A stretch of DNA of 64,000 nucleotides from Panicum virgatum. Taxonomy: Eukaryota > Streptophyta > Magnoliopsida > Poales > Poaceae. Below, one piece after another: positions 1 to 11,244 of this stretch. The translations under genes were made by a program, and so were the position numbers. Within the stretch, counting starts at the first letter, position 1. Every line of letters starts with the position of its first letter. The stretch is from NCBI RefSeq assembly GCF_016808335.1, contig NC_053142.1:2989802-3053801 (forward strand), read 5' to 3'. The notes under the pieces are model-generated. The model was given only the letters and a program-made list of their open reading frames with translations. It was not told the DNA's origin and did no database searches.

Positions 1-536
1 CTCACATGTCCGACCCTCTTCAGGCTGACGACTGGCTCCGTGCAGTGGAGCGCCAGTTGGACATCGCCCAGTGCGATGATCGTGAGCGCGTCTTGTACGC
101 AGCAGGACAGCTGCGAGGGGCAGCTTTGGACTGGTGGGAGTCCCACCCAGTTCAGGACCACGAGGCTATCACTTGGCTCCAGTTCAGGGAGCGTTTCCGC
201 AGCCACAACGTCCCCGCGGGCATTATGAAGATGAAGCAGAAGGAGTTCCTTGCACTGAAGCAGGTAATCTTAGAAATAATCATTCAGCGGTTTCTTTTGA
301 GCTAATGCCCCCTTGTTCTATCTTTCTGAGTCACAAGTTAATCTTTCGATATCTATCTATCTTTGTCACATCAGGGGACTTTGTCGGTCACGGAGTATCG
401 TGATCGCTTTCTGCAACTTGCTCGCTACGCCCCTGCCGATGTTGCAGATGACCGCAAGAAGCAGGAGCACTTCATGGAGGGCCTTGAGGATTACCTCCAG
501 TACGCGCACGCCGAGATCCCTGGCCATCCCTTCTTA
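1..536 (+). pseudogene. Ty3/gypsy gag fragment, array copy 1, with 111-bp intron
   Basis: Reading from 6, the frame encodes a retrotransposon gag domain (PF03732-like): a WLRAVE-type start, then a GALDWWES motif. It is open to 263. A GT-AG segment at 264-374 (donor GTAATC, acceptor CATCAG) contains stops. From 375 the gag domain resumes in phase 0 with the conserved YRDRF and LARYAP motifs. Homology ends near 536, where sequence switches to GC-rich LTR-like DNA. The zinc knuckle, protease and all pol are absent, so it cannot support transposition by itself. The N-terminus lies left of the window. Confidence 0.85.
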
Positions 537-3333
537 AATGCGCCCTGGCCCTCTCCCGCACCCCACCTCCCATCCACAATGGCCCCCGCAAACCCTAGCC
601 GCCGCCGCGCCACAACTTGCTCCGCCACGCAGAGCCTCTGAGCCGCCGGAGTCCCGCCGCCCCGCCGCACCTGAGCTCCGTCCAGGGAGCGCACCGGCTC
701 CTCCTCGACCTCGGGATCATCTTCGAGCTCCTTGGCCCCGGACCGAGTCACGCCTACGCCGGGATTCCGCCAGGGACGCATCACCGGTGAGAAGCTCCGC
801 CGCCGAAATTACTCACCGCCGTGCAACACCCGGCCATCCAGACCCCCATGTACCCCTCACAGGAGCCCTACGCGTCGATCCGCACCGCCCAGACGCCCAG
901 AGGCCCCTTCTTCGACCCCGGCCACGAGCTCCGGTCAAGCGCCGCCTCTGCGCCCCGCCGAACTCGCCGCCGACGTCGCTCCGCTGCAGCTCCGGCCGAC
1001 CCAAGCCCTGGGTAAGCACCCCGAGACCTCCCTGCTCACTTTGCGCTAGCTTGTAGGCCTTGTAGCATGCCCTAGACCCTAGAACGTCACCACGCCAGTG
1101 CGGCGCCGCCGCCTCACCGCGAGCTCGCCGTGGCGACCCCCGCAACCCCCCCCCCCCCCCCCCCGAACCCAGCTAACCGCCCCAGTGGATTACGCGTTCC
1201 CTGGTGAACCTCCACGGCCAAACCGCAGTCCAAACCGAGCACTGTAGCCCCGGTTTCGCTTTCTCCGGCGATCCCCCGCCGCGGGATTCGTCGCCGGCGG
1301 TGTCCCGCCGCCGCCCGCGTGCCCAAACCGCCAGGTCCGTCCGATCCTAGATCCACGGTCTAGATTAGATCCCGAGCCGATCTGTTCTAAGCCGCTCGAT
1401 CCAGATCCAAGAGCTCAGATTGAAACTTACCGTTTTGGCCTGGCGGTTTTGCATAAGAGCCCCTGGGTTTTATTGAAATAAACCCGCAGTCCTAGCGTGT
1501 TGAAAAATAATTACATCCAGGCCTAGTTTTTAACACTTAGATCCCCAAACTTCTTTAAAATTGAACCCGCCGTCCAGCACCTGGTCTTTTGCACGCTAGC
1601 CCTTAGATTTAATGGTTAATTACATCTAGGCCCTCGGTTTTAGCAGAAAAGTCCCTGGAACCCTGTTTTTATTACAAATAAGCCCATGAACCTTGTTTTT
1701 AGCCTAGATTATGCGTTTTAGCTCCGTTTTAGGCGTTCTTTATGTCCACGCGATCATTATAATGCGTAGAATAGCTTTAGACTAGTTTAGTGTGCTGTTT
1801 TTATGTATTGATGTATTGTTTCTTAGTTTTTGTTAGTGTTTGCTTGTATGCTTATTATTGTGCATTGTTTTGGCCATGTGTTCGTGTGTAGACGTTGATC
1901 CATCTGAGGAGCCCCAGTACCAGTACCCGGAGCAGCCATCTTCCGAGCACTTTGAGCAGCAGCAGGAGCAGTACGAGGAAGGCAAGTATAACATGAACAA
2001 CCTATCACTTTTAAATACAATTTCATACTGCATTTTAATATTGTATGCCTATAAGGATTTCCTAGCCACTTTATATCCTTTATATATCCCTTTGGGTTGC
2101 ATTTGGTTAGTTGTGCTAGGTTGCTGCGCTATAACACACTCTGGTCCTTTTTAATTAATTTGATTAATGGTTTACTTAAACTTAATTCTGAGAGTGGCCC
2201 TCTGTGCTTCGTGCTTGGGTGGCTCACGTCTCGTTAAAATATGGTTTTTTGTAGAAACATGGTTTAGGGGGCCAGCACGGTGCTTAGTGCTTGGTTGGCC
2301 ACTCTCCATAAGGACCAGTTCATAGAGCGACAACCTGGGACAACAGCGCTACCACAAGGCTAGAATGGGATAGACTTGGCGTAATAATTAGATCTTTTTG
2401 GTTTGGAGTAACTTACCTGCGGGGCAGGGGCGGTAAGCTTCTATGGCCCTCGTGCTGAGTGGCCTCGTCTGTGCTTCGTGTCTTGACGCCCACTAGACCT
2501 GCTCCATAGTCGCCGATCCACCCTCGCGGTTACTCCCTACCAACGAGATTCTTTGTAAAGGCCTCGTAGTGAGTCGCTAGCCTTCTCACCTAAGGAAGTG
2601 TGATGAACAACTGGCGTAGCTCACGACTTGTGGGTAAAGATGTGCAACCTCTGCAGAGTGTAAAACTGGTATACTAGCCGTGCTCACGGTTATGAGCGGC
2701 CCAGATCCTCCTTTTGATTAGTGGGGTTAGCTCCTTCCGACGAGGGAGGTGCCTCTCGGGGTTACCTTGGTGGCTTGGTTTTGGTTTGGTTCTCAGTAGT
2801 AGCATGATTAATTCTGATTAATTACTATGTAACTGGGTTTATGGTAATTCATCAACTCGTAGTAAATAGCTTTAATAAAATTTTGCCAAGACTTAAAAGC
2901 TAATGCAGTCAGTCAGCCAACCTTAGAGCCTCATAGTTTGTCTTATACTTGTTGAGTACAAGTTGTGTACTCACTCTTGCCTCTCCTCTACTTTTTCCTC
3001 TTGGCTACGCTACTGCTGCTCAGTTCCTGCCGACACGAGGGAGTTCGCTCAGCGCTACCAGGACTACGAGGACTTCTAGGCGTTCATCTCCCAGTCGACG
3101 TCCCTGTGGCGCCCTGCTCAGCTTCGGAGAGTTTTATCGTATTTGTACTTCGCTTCCGCTGTATCAAACATTTTGTCATTAATGTAGTAAATAACTTTCG
3201 TATTCGCTTTATTATATCTTTTTACGTGATATGTGCTGTGATATATTGTTCATTCTGTTGTATATACGTGTGACTTGATCCTGGCATGTATATGATTGCT
3301 CGGTTTATGTCCTTTTATAAACCGGGTGTTACA
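537..3333 (+). mobile_element. Tekay/Del-like LTR, array copy 1 (5' end not defined)
   Basis: The 3' end is TGTTACA at 3327-3333, followed after three bases by a tRNA-Met primer binding site, which fixes the LTR boundary. No matching TG start is visible: the inverse of the terminal sequence, expected at an LTR start, was not found after the gag, and there is no polypurine tract at 520-540. The 5' part of the LTR was therefore probably deleted with pol. The interior has a GC-rich part (540-1370), an AT-rich part and two exon-like segments described separately. A 19-base C-run is at 1146-1164. Confidence 0.75.
1892..3079 (+). other. Two exon-like coding segments with a GC-AG intron inside the LTR, copy 1
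   Basis: Segment 1892-1981 follows a TGTGTAG acceptor and is an open, Glu/Gln/Tyr/Pro-rich frame in which the first two bases complete a split codon. It ends at a consensus GC donor (AAG|GCAAGT). Segment 3024-3079 follows a CTGCTCAG acceptor, keeps the frame across the junction (phase 1) and ends with TAG after an acidic Asp/Tyr-rich tail. An upstream donor candidate (CTGG|GTAAGC) is at 1011/1012, but its exon has no clear start codon. The layout recurs in copy 2 and in the two solo LTRs. Function unknown; splicing is inferred from sequence only. Confidence 0.5.
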
Positions 3334-3336
3334 GAG

Positions 3337-3348
3337 TGGTATCAGAGC
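3337..3348 (+). other. Primer binding site for initiator tRNA-Met
   Basis: TGGTATCAGAGC lies three bases after the LTR end TGTTACA. It is complementary to the 3' end of initiator tRNA-Met, the usual primer of plant Ty3/gypsy and many Copia elements. It confirms plus orientation. The corresponding position after copy 2 (7483 onward) has no PBS, because unrelated Tat sequence begins there. Confidence 0.9.
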
Positions 3349-3905
3349 CGTATCGACTGTAGGACGAAACCTAGATAGAACTGGTCGAGTTTTAGGACTT
3401 CTTCTCTCCAATCCTTGTCTGCTGAAACTATTTTACTATTATACCTCTTGAATTCTATGACTTTTACCCGTCTTGCCTTGAATTCTCTCTCTGAAGAATA
3501 GTTTTCGTAGATTTTGGCCTGAATCAGTCATCTGACCACCATGAGTATTAACTAGGTGACCTTTTTATAATAATACGATAGCACGATCCGCGACGCGTTG
3601 TGTTAGTCGAGTCGTATGTTTAACTCGGCTAAGTCGTGACAATTGTCTGCTTGTTATTATGCTATATGTTTGATTTGGATTTTTGAATGATTGCATAGTT
3701 TAGTAGTTTAAATTTGTTTAAAGAAAATCACTCTTATGTTAAAGTTAACTAATTAATAAAATGAATTAGATCGTTGGGGGTAAAACAGTCCACTCTATCC
3801 TGTCTACTTTATCATGGCTGAGTCTTTTTCCGCAAAGAGTTATCATATCCATCTGAATTTATTCCTGCAATATCGTTACTCGTGAAATCTTTTGTCCAAA
3901 ATCAG
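3349..3905 (+). other. Untranslated leader of the truncated gypsy unit
   Basis: About 560 bp between PBS and gag start with no long open frame; AT-rich, with short ORFs only. Length and position fit the 5' leader of Del/Tekay-type elements. Confidence 0.6.
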
Positions 3906-4694
3906 ATGGTGAACACCAGGCGTGGTTCTGACCAGCAGGGACAGAACAACCAGGGTCAGAAAACCCAGGGGACCGGGATCCCGATGCCTCCGCCTCTGAC
4001 TCCGGAGCAGTACTTCCAGCTCCAGATGCAGATGATGGCCACCCTGAACAACACTGTTCAGGCTCTTCAGCAGGCTCACACTCAGCCTCCGCCTCCTCCA
4101 CAGCCGCAGCCTCGCGACAGGCATGCTGAGTTCCTGAGGGGTCACCCGCCGACGTTTTCTCACATGTCCGACCCTCTTCAGGCTGACGACTGGCTCCGTG
4201 CAGTGGAGCGCCAGTTGGACATCGCCCAGTGCGATGATCGTGAGCGCGTCTTGTACGCAGCAGGACAGCTGCGAGGGGCAGCTTTGGACTGGTGGGAGTC
4301 CCACCCAGTTCAGGACCGCGAGGCTATCACTTGGCTCCAGTTCAGGGAGCGTTTCCGCAGCCACAACGTCCACGCGGGCGTTATGAAGATGAAGCAGAAG
4401 GAGTTCCTTGCACTGAAGCAGGTAATCTTAGAAATAATCATTCAGCGGTTTCTTTTGAGCTAATTCCCCCTTGTTCTATCTTTCTGAGTCACGAGTTAAT
4501 CTTTCGATATCTATCTGTCTTTGTCACTTCAGGGGACTATGTCGGTCACAGAGTATCGTGATCGCTTTCTGCAACTTGCTCGCTACGCCCCTGCCGATAT
4601 TGCGGATGACCGCAAGAAGCAGGAGCACTTCATGGAGGGCCTTGAGGATTACCTCCAGTATGCGCACGCCGAGATCCCCGGCCATCCCTTCTTA
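3906..4694 (+). pseudogene. Truncated gag of array unit 2, with intron 4422-4532
   Basis: The ATG at 3906 starts MVNTRRG, a typical Del/Tekay gag opening, followed by a Gln/Pro-rich region (about residues 8-75) and the gag domain from about residue 80. Exon 1 ends at 4421 in phase 0. A 111-bp GT-AG intron (4422-4532) contains in-frame stops, and exon 2 (4533 to about 4694) restores the conserved YRDRF...LARYAP part of the domain. The frame then runs into LTR-like sequence and stops at 4799. CCHC knuckle, protease and pol are missing. The intron is as clean in this copy as in copy 1. Retrotransposon gag genes normally lack introns. Confidence 0.85.
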
Positions 4695-7482
4695 AACGCG
4701 CCCTGGCCCTCTCCCGCACCCCACCTCCCATCCACAACGGCCCCCGCAAACCCTAGCCGCCGCCGCGCCACAACTTGCTCCACCACGCAGAGCCTCTGAG
4801 CCGCCGGAGTCCCGCCGCCCTGCCGCACCTGAGCTTCGTCCAGGGAGCGCACCGGCTCCTCCTCGACCTCGGGATCATCTTCGAGCTCCTTGGCCTCGGA
4901 CCGAGTCACGCCTACGCCGGGATTCCGCCAGGGACGCATCACCGGTGAGAAGCTCCGCCGCCGAAATTACTCACCGCCGTGCAACACCCGGCCATCCTGA
5001 CCCCCATGTACCCCTCATAGGAGCCCTACGCGTCGATCCGCACCACTCAGATGCCCGGAGGCCCCTTCTTCGACGCCGGCCACGAGCTCCGGTCAAGCGC
5101 CGCCTCTGCGCCCCGCTGAACTCACCGCCGACGTCGCTCCGCTGCAGCTCCGGCCGGCCCAAGCCCTGGGTAAGCACCCCGAGACCTCCCTGCTCACTTT
5201 GCGCTAGCTTGTAGGCCTTCTAGCATGCCCTAGACCCTAGAACGTCACCACGCCAGTGCGGCGCCGCCGCCTCACCGCGAGCTCGCCGTGGCGACCCCCG
5301 CAACCCCCCCCCCGAACCCAGCTAGCCGCCCCAGTGGATTACGCATTCCCTGGTGAACCTCCACGGCCAGACTACAGTCCAAACCGAGCACCGTAGCCCC
5401 GGTTTCGCTTTCTCCGGCGATCCCCCGCCGCGGGATTCGTCGCCGGCGGTGTCCCGCCGCCGCCCGCGCGCCCAAACCGCCAGATCCGTCCGATCCTAGA
5501 TGCACGGTCTAGATTAGATCCCGAGCTGATCTGTTCTAAGCCGCTCGATCCAGATCCAAGGGCTCAGATTGAAACTTACCGTTTCGGCTTGGCGGTTTTG
5601 CATAAGAGCCCCTGGGTTTTATTGAAATAAACCCGCAGTCCTAGCGTGTTGAAAAATAATTACATCCAGGCCTAGTTTTTAACACTTAGATCCCCGAACT
5701 TCTTTAAAATTGAACCCGCCGTCCAGCACCTGGTCTTTTGCAAGCTAGCCCTTAGATTTAATGGTTAATTATGTCTAGGCCCACGGTTTTAGCAGAAAAG
5801 TCCCTGGAACCCTGTTTTTATTACAAATAAGCCCCTGAACCTTGTTTTTAGCCTAGATTATGCGTTTTAGCTCCGTTTTAGGCGTTCTTTATGTCCATGC
5901 GATCGTTATAACGCGTAGAATAGCTTTAGACTAGTTTAGTGTGCTGTTTTTATGTATTGATGTATTTTTTCTTAGTTTTTATTAGTGTTTGCTTGTATGC
6001 TTATTATTGTGCATTGTTTTGGCCATGTGTTCGTGTGTAGACGTTGATCCATCTGAGGAGCCCCAGTACCAGTACCCGGAGCAGCCGTCTTCCGAGCACT
6101 TTGAGCAGCAGCAGGAGCAGTACAAGGAAGGCAAGTATAACAAGAACAACCTATCACTTTTAAATACAATTCCATACTGCATTTTAATACTGTATGCCTA
6201 TAAGGATTTCCTAGCCACTTTTTATCCTTTATATACCCCTTTGGGTTGCATTTGGTTAGTTGTGCTAGGTTGCTGTGCTATAACACACTCTCGTCCTTTT
6301 TAATTAATTTGATTAATGGTTTACTTAAACTTAATTCTGAGAGTGGCCCTCTGTGCTTCGTGCTTGGGTGGCTCACGTCTCGTTAAAATATGGTTTTTTG
6401 TAGAAACATGGTTTAGGGGGCCAGCACGGTGCTTAGTGCTTGGTTGGCCACTCTCCATAAGGACCGGTTCATAGAGCGACAACCTGGGACAACAGCGCTA
6501 CCACAAGGCTAGAATGGGATAGAATTGGCGTAATAATTAGATCTTTTTGGTTTGGAGTAACTTAGCTGCGGGGCAGGGGCGGTAAGCTTCTGTGGCCCTC
6601 ATGCTGAGTGGCCTCGTCTGTGCTTCGTGTCTTGACGCCCACTAGACCTGCTCCATAGTCGCCGATCCACCCTCGCGGTTACTCCCTACCAACGAGATTC
6701 TTTGTAAAGGCCTCGTAGTGAGTCGCTAGCCATCTCACCTAAGGAAGTGTGATGAAAAACTGGCGTAGCTCACGACTTGTGGGTAAAGATGTGCAACCTC
6801 TGCAGAGTGTAAAACTAGTATACTAGCCGTGCTCACGGTTATTAGCGGCCCAGATCCTCCTTTTGATTAGTGGGGTTAGCTCCTTCCGACGAGGGAGGTG
6901 CCTCTCGGGGTTACCTTCGTGGCTTGGTTTTGGTTTGGTTCTCAGTAGTAGCATGATTAATTCTGATTAATTACTATGTAACTGGGTTAATGGTAATTCA
7001 TCAACTCATAGTAAATAGCTTTAATAAAATTTTGCCAAGACTTAAAAGCTAATGCAGTCAGTCAGCCAACCTTAGAGCCTCATAGTTTGTGTTATACTTG
7101 TTGAGTACAAGTTGTGTACTCACTCTTGCCTCTCCTCTACTTTTTCCTCTTGGCTACGCTACTGCTGCTCAGTTCCTGCCAACACGAGGGAGTTCGCTCA
7201 GCGCTACCAGGACTACGAGGACTTCTAGGCGTTCGTCTCCCAGTCGACGTCCCTGTGGCGCCCTGCTCAGCTTCGGAGAGTTTTATCGTATTTGTACTTC
7301 GCTTCCGCTGTATCAGACATTTTGTCATTAATGTAATAAATAACTTTCGTATTCGCTTTATTATATCTTTTTACATGATATGTGCTGTGATATATTGTTC
7401 ATTCTGTTGTATATACGTGTGCCTTGATCCTGGCACGTATATGATTGCTCGGTTTATGTCCTTTTATAAACCGGGTGTTACA
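4695..7482 (+). mobile_element. Tekay/Del-like LTR, array copy 2
   Basis: Same sequence and same 3' terminus (TGTTACA, 7476-7482) as copy 1. After 7482 the sequence changes at once to the Tat element, without a PBS, so this is the right edge of the array. The C-run at the equivalent place is 10 bases, against 19 in copy 1. Confidence 0.75.
6041..7228 (+). other. Two exon-like coding segments with a GC-AG intron inside the LTR, copy 2
   Basis: The equivalents of the copy-1 segments lie at 6041-6130 and 7173-7228. Both acceptors, the GCAAGT donor, the phase-1 junction and the terminal TAG are unchanged, and no stop has appeared in either exon. Since the copies are tandem duplicates, this is weak evidence for selection. 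Confidence 0.5.
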
Positions 7483-7593
7483 GCCGATCTCAGGGATCGC
7501 CCTGGAAGATTGTAATCGGATCGAGGCGACAAAAAACGGACTGAGGCTGGTCTTATCCACTGGCCTCACAGAGTAGATGCATCCTGGCAAGCC

Positions 7594-10500
7594 ATGGGGT
7601 GTAATAGAAATAGAGAGGCCGGTCCCTGTGATCGGCCCCAAAAAATAGAAGAATTCTATTTGTGGTTGGAATTGTTACATCATGTACACATGATGGCCTG
7701 CTCTGGCAGTTGGCCGTTCATTGACTATTTGGCTCTGAGTGATAATAGAAGTATAGAAGCGGCCAGCCCGTGCGGTTGGCCAAATAATTTTTCTTGTCAT
7801 CTCCCTGTGTTTGCCGCTGATCTTGTGGATAGTGAAGACTCGCTTGCGTTCGCAGCTAATTTTTCAAACGACGGCAAACTCGGATACGGGTTCACATCAG
7901 CTGATGATTTGGAAGAGGTTGACATCGGTCCTGGGGATAAGCCACGTCCGACATTTATCAGCAAAAAGTTAGATCCGGCTTTGCGAGAGGAGATGATTGC
8001 ACTGCTAAAAGAATACCGGGACTGTTTCGCATGGGACTACACCGAGATGCCCGGACTAGATAGAAGCATAGTCGAGCATCGGCTCCCGCTCAAGAAAGGG
8101 TTTCGGCCGTTTCAGCAACGAGCACGTCAGATGAAGGCCGAAGTCTTAGAAGAAGTTAAGAAAGAGGTGGAGAAGATGCTGGATGCTGGGTTCATCAGGC
8201 CGTGCCGGTATGCAGAATGGATCTCCAGTGTGGTGCCGGTGCAGAAGAAAGATGGCCGATGGCGTGTTTGCGTCGATTTTAGAGATCTCAACAGAGCAAC
8301 TCCGAAGGATGAATACCCGATGCCTGTTGCAGAGACATTGATCAACGGCGCTGCTGGCCACAAAATGATGAGTTTCATGGACGGTAATGCCGGTTACAAC
8401 CAGATCTTCATGGCCCCGGAAGACGTGAACAAGACCGCGTTCAGAGTGCCAGGCGCAGTTGGCTTGTTCGAGTACTTGGTTATGACATTTGGACTGAAGA
8501 ATGCCGGTGCAACGTACCAACGTGCCATGAATTACATTTTCCATGATCTCATCGGCAGATTGGTAGAAATCTACATTGATGATGTTGTGGTCAAGTCCAA
8601 ATCGGCTGGGGGGCATCTAGAAGATCTGTGCCTAAAGAGTCAAGAAGCTGTGAAGACGATGAAACCACCTACTACGAAGAAAGAGTTACAGAAACTCATC
8701 GGTAAAATTAATTTTGTCAGGCGATTCATTTCTAATCTGTCTGGACGCATTGAGCCGTTTATGGGTTTAGTGAAGATCAAATCCGATGATGAGTTTCGCT
8801 GGGGGGCAGAACAGCAACAAGCTTTCGATGAAATCAAGGAATATTTATCAAAGCCTCCGGTATTGGTTCCTCCTCAGCAAGATAGGCCGTTCTATGTGTA
8901 CCTATCCGTGGGTGACACTTCCATTGCTTCGGTGCTAGTACAGAAGCATGACGGCCAAGAGAGGGTGGTTTTCTACCTCAGCAGACGCATGTTAGACACC
9001 GAGACTAGGTATCCTGAAATCGAGAAGCTTTGCCTTTGCTTATACTTTACATGTACGAAGCTTCGCCATATTTTGTTCTCGGCGGAAACAATTGTCATAT
9101 GCAAATCAGATGTCATAAAGCATATGCTGTCGGCCCCTGTCCTTAAAGGCCGACTTGGAAAATGGATGTTTGCATTGTCAGAGTTCGATATCCGGTACCA
9201 GCCTGCAAAAGCAGTCAAAGGACAAGCACTGGCGGATCTTGTTGCGGACAGGATCAGCACTGATATTGCTGCATTATTTATTCGTGCTTGGGCTATGTTC
9301 TTTGACGGATCGGCTTGTGATGACGGATGTGGTGTGGGAATTCTGTTGGTGTCACCTCGTGGGGCGACTTATTCCTTCTCCATCAGAATGACTGCCCCGT
9401 GCACCAATAATCTGGTGGAATATGAAGCCGTTCGCAAAGGGATGGAATTGCTTCTCGAAGCCAGTGCAGAAGCGGTGGAAATTTTTGGAGATTCGAAGCT
9501 GGTGATTTCTCAGCTCACGGAGGAATATAGGTGCGAGAGCGAGGCTCTTTTCCCAATATGGATGCAGTGCCGTGAGTTGATGTTACGATTCAGGTACATC
9601 AATTTCCACTGGATACGCAGGACTCTGAACAATGAAGCCAATGATTTGGCACAGATGGCTTCTGGCTACAAGGAGACAGTCGATGGAGTCGAGGTGGAGG
9701 TTCAGTTTCTAGAACCCGGAGACTGGAGAGCCGATATCTTCAATTACTTGAAGGATTCGGCTCGGGGGGCACCCAGAAGGATAAGACTCAAGGCCATGAA
9801 GTACGTTCTGATAGGGGATGACATGTTCTACAGGACCTTGGAAGGACTACTGCTCAAATGTCTGGGACCTTCAGAGTCAAATCGGCTCTTGCATGAGGTT
9901 CATGAAGGAGCCTGCGGTACTCACCAATCGGCTCATAAGATGAAGTGGCTGATTAGGCGATCGGGTTATTACTGGCCCAGTATGCTGGAAGACTGTTTCA
10001 AATATTATAAAGGATGTCAGGCATGTCAGAAGTTTGGCAAAATTCAGATAGTGCCGGCGTCAGTGATGAATCCGATCATCATACCGTGGCCATTCAGAGG
10101 TTGGGGCATGGACATGATTGGACAGATCAACCCGTCATCTAGCAAGGGCCACCAATGGGTCTTAGCTGCCACAGATTATTTCACAAAGTGGGTAGAGACA
10201 GTGCCCATGAGGTCAGTAGCATCGAGAGATGTGATCAGCTTTGTCAAAGAACACATTATCCACAGATTTGGGATCCCTCAGACTATTACGACCGATGGAG
10301 GATCGGTCTTTATATCAGAGGAATTCAGAAAGTTTGCTGATGACATGGGGATTAAGCTGGTTAGATCATCTCCATATTATGCCCAAGCTAATGGACAGGC
10401 TGAAGCATCCAACCAGAGCCTTATCAAGCTCATAAAAAGAAAGATCGATGAATATCCTAGGCGTGGCATGAGGTGTTATCAGAAGCTTTGTGGGCATATC

Positions 10501-11000
10501 GTATTTCGTGTCATGGGTCCACCAAGACGTCGCCGTACCATCTAGTCTACGGCCAGGACGCTGTGTTACCATGGGAGATCACGGCTGGATCAAGGCGCGT
10601 TGAGTTTCAGAATGATCTATCTGCCGAACAGTATGCAGCCTTGATGAACGATAATGTGGAGGACCTGATAGAGCTAAGGCTTTGGTCGCTGGAAAAAATC
10701 AAAGAGAACAAAGCTAAAGTTGCCCGTGCATACAACAAGAAGGTCAAGCCTAAGGATTTCGAAGTTGGAGATTTGGTTTGGGAGGCAGTATTGCCGTTGG
10801 GAACTAAAGACAAAAAGTTCGGTAAATGGTCTCCAACTTGGCATGGGCCGTACAAGGTTGATCAAGTTTTGCCTGGGAATGCATACATGCTCGAGGAATT
10901 GGACGGCGTCAAGTTTCCTGTTGCTGTCAATGGACAGCATCTGAAGAAGTATTTCCCGAGCATGTGGAAAGCCGATGAGATCCATCTGGCTGCAGTGTAA
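7594..11000 (+). pseudogene. pol: Tat-lineage pol polyprotein (RT-RH-aRH-INT), frameshifted
   Basis: One frame runs from 7594 to 10545 and the integrase C-terminus continues in another frame to TAA at 11000. RT has its YIDD catalytic box near 8570-8584 (about residue 327). Soon after (about 8626-8640, residues 345-350) some 40 residues usual for this family, including the FLG-type motif, are missing in frame. RNase H is followed by an archaeal-type RNase H (about residues 568-695, beginning FFDGSA). Integrase has the HHCC zinc finger (9895-10040) and D-D-E residues (about 10108, 10290, 10399). A one-base deletion near 10461 shifts the frame. The start at 7594 is only the first ATG; the true polyprotein began upstream. 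Inactive. Confidence 0.9.
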
Positions 11001-11002
11001 CA

Positions 11003-11127
11003 GGCCAACACGTTGAGTTGGCCGCAAAAAAATATATATATATGATGATGACAGGCCAACACGTTGAATTGGCTGGAAAAAAAAGAAGAAATATATGATG
11101 ATGATAGGCCAACACGTTGAGTTGGCC
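11003..11127 (+). repeat. Three tandem short hairpins after pol
   Basis: The 21-bp palindromic block GGCCAAC-ACGTTGA-GTTGGCC occurs at 11003-11023, 11054-11074 (two changes) and 11107-11127, separated by A-rich and TATATGATGATG-like spacers (period 51-53 bp). Each arm pair can form a 7-bp stem. The block lies just after the pol stop and before the 3' end of the antisense gene, so it separates the convergent transcription units. A terminator, processing or dimerisation role is only a guess. Confidence 0.85.
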
Positions 11128-11244
11128 GGTAAAAAAAAATATATGAGAAGTAAGATAGCCGATGTGTAACCATCGACTTAAGATGTTCTTAAACAAGTAC
11201 AAGTTTCAGGTTAACAGGCAGTACTGATTGTCTCTTGAGCCTAT

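Larger units (their letters stand above)
1..7482 (+). repeat. Tandem array of a truncated Tekay/Del-like retrotransposon unit (period about 4.15 kb)
   Basis: Bases 1-3333 repeat at 4159-7482 in the same orientation with only scattered substitutions. The offset is 4158 bp up to a C-run (19 C at 1146-1164, 10 C in the second copy) and 4149 bp after it. Each unit is a truncated gag joined at the same base to LTR sequence ending in TGTTACA. The 5' part of the first unit lies outside the window, so the array probably extends left. Identical internal junctions in both units mean the gag-LTR deletion came before the duplication, most simply by unequal exchange. Confidence 0.9.
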
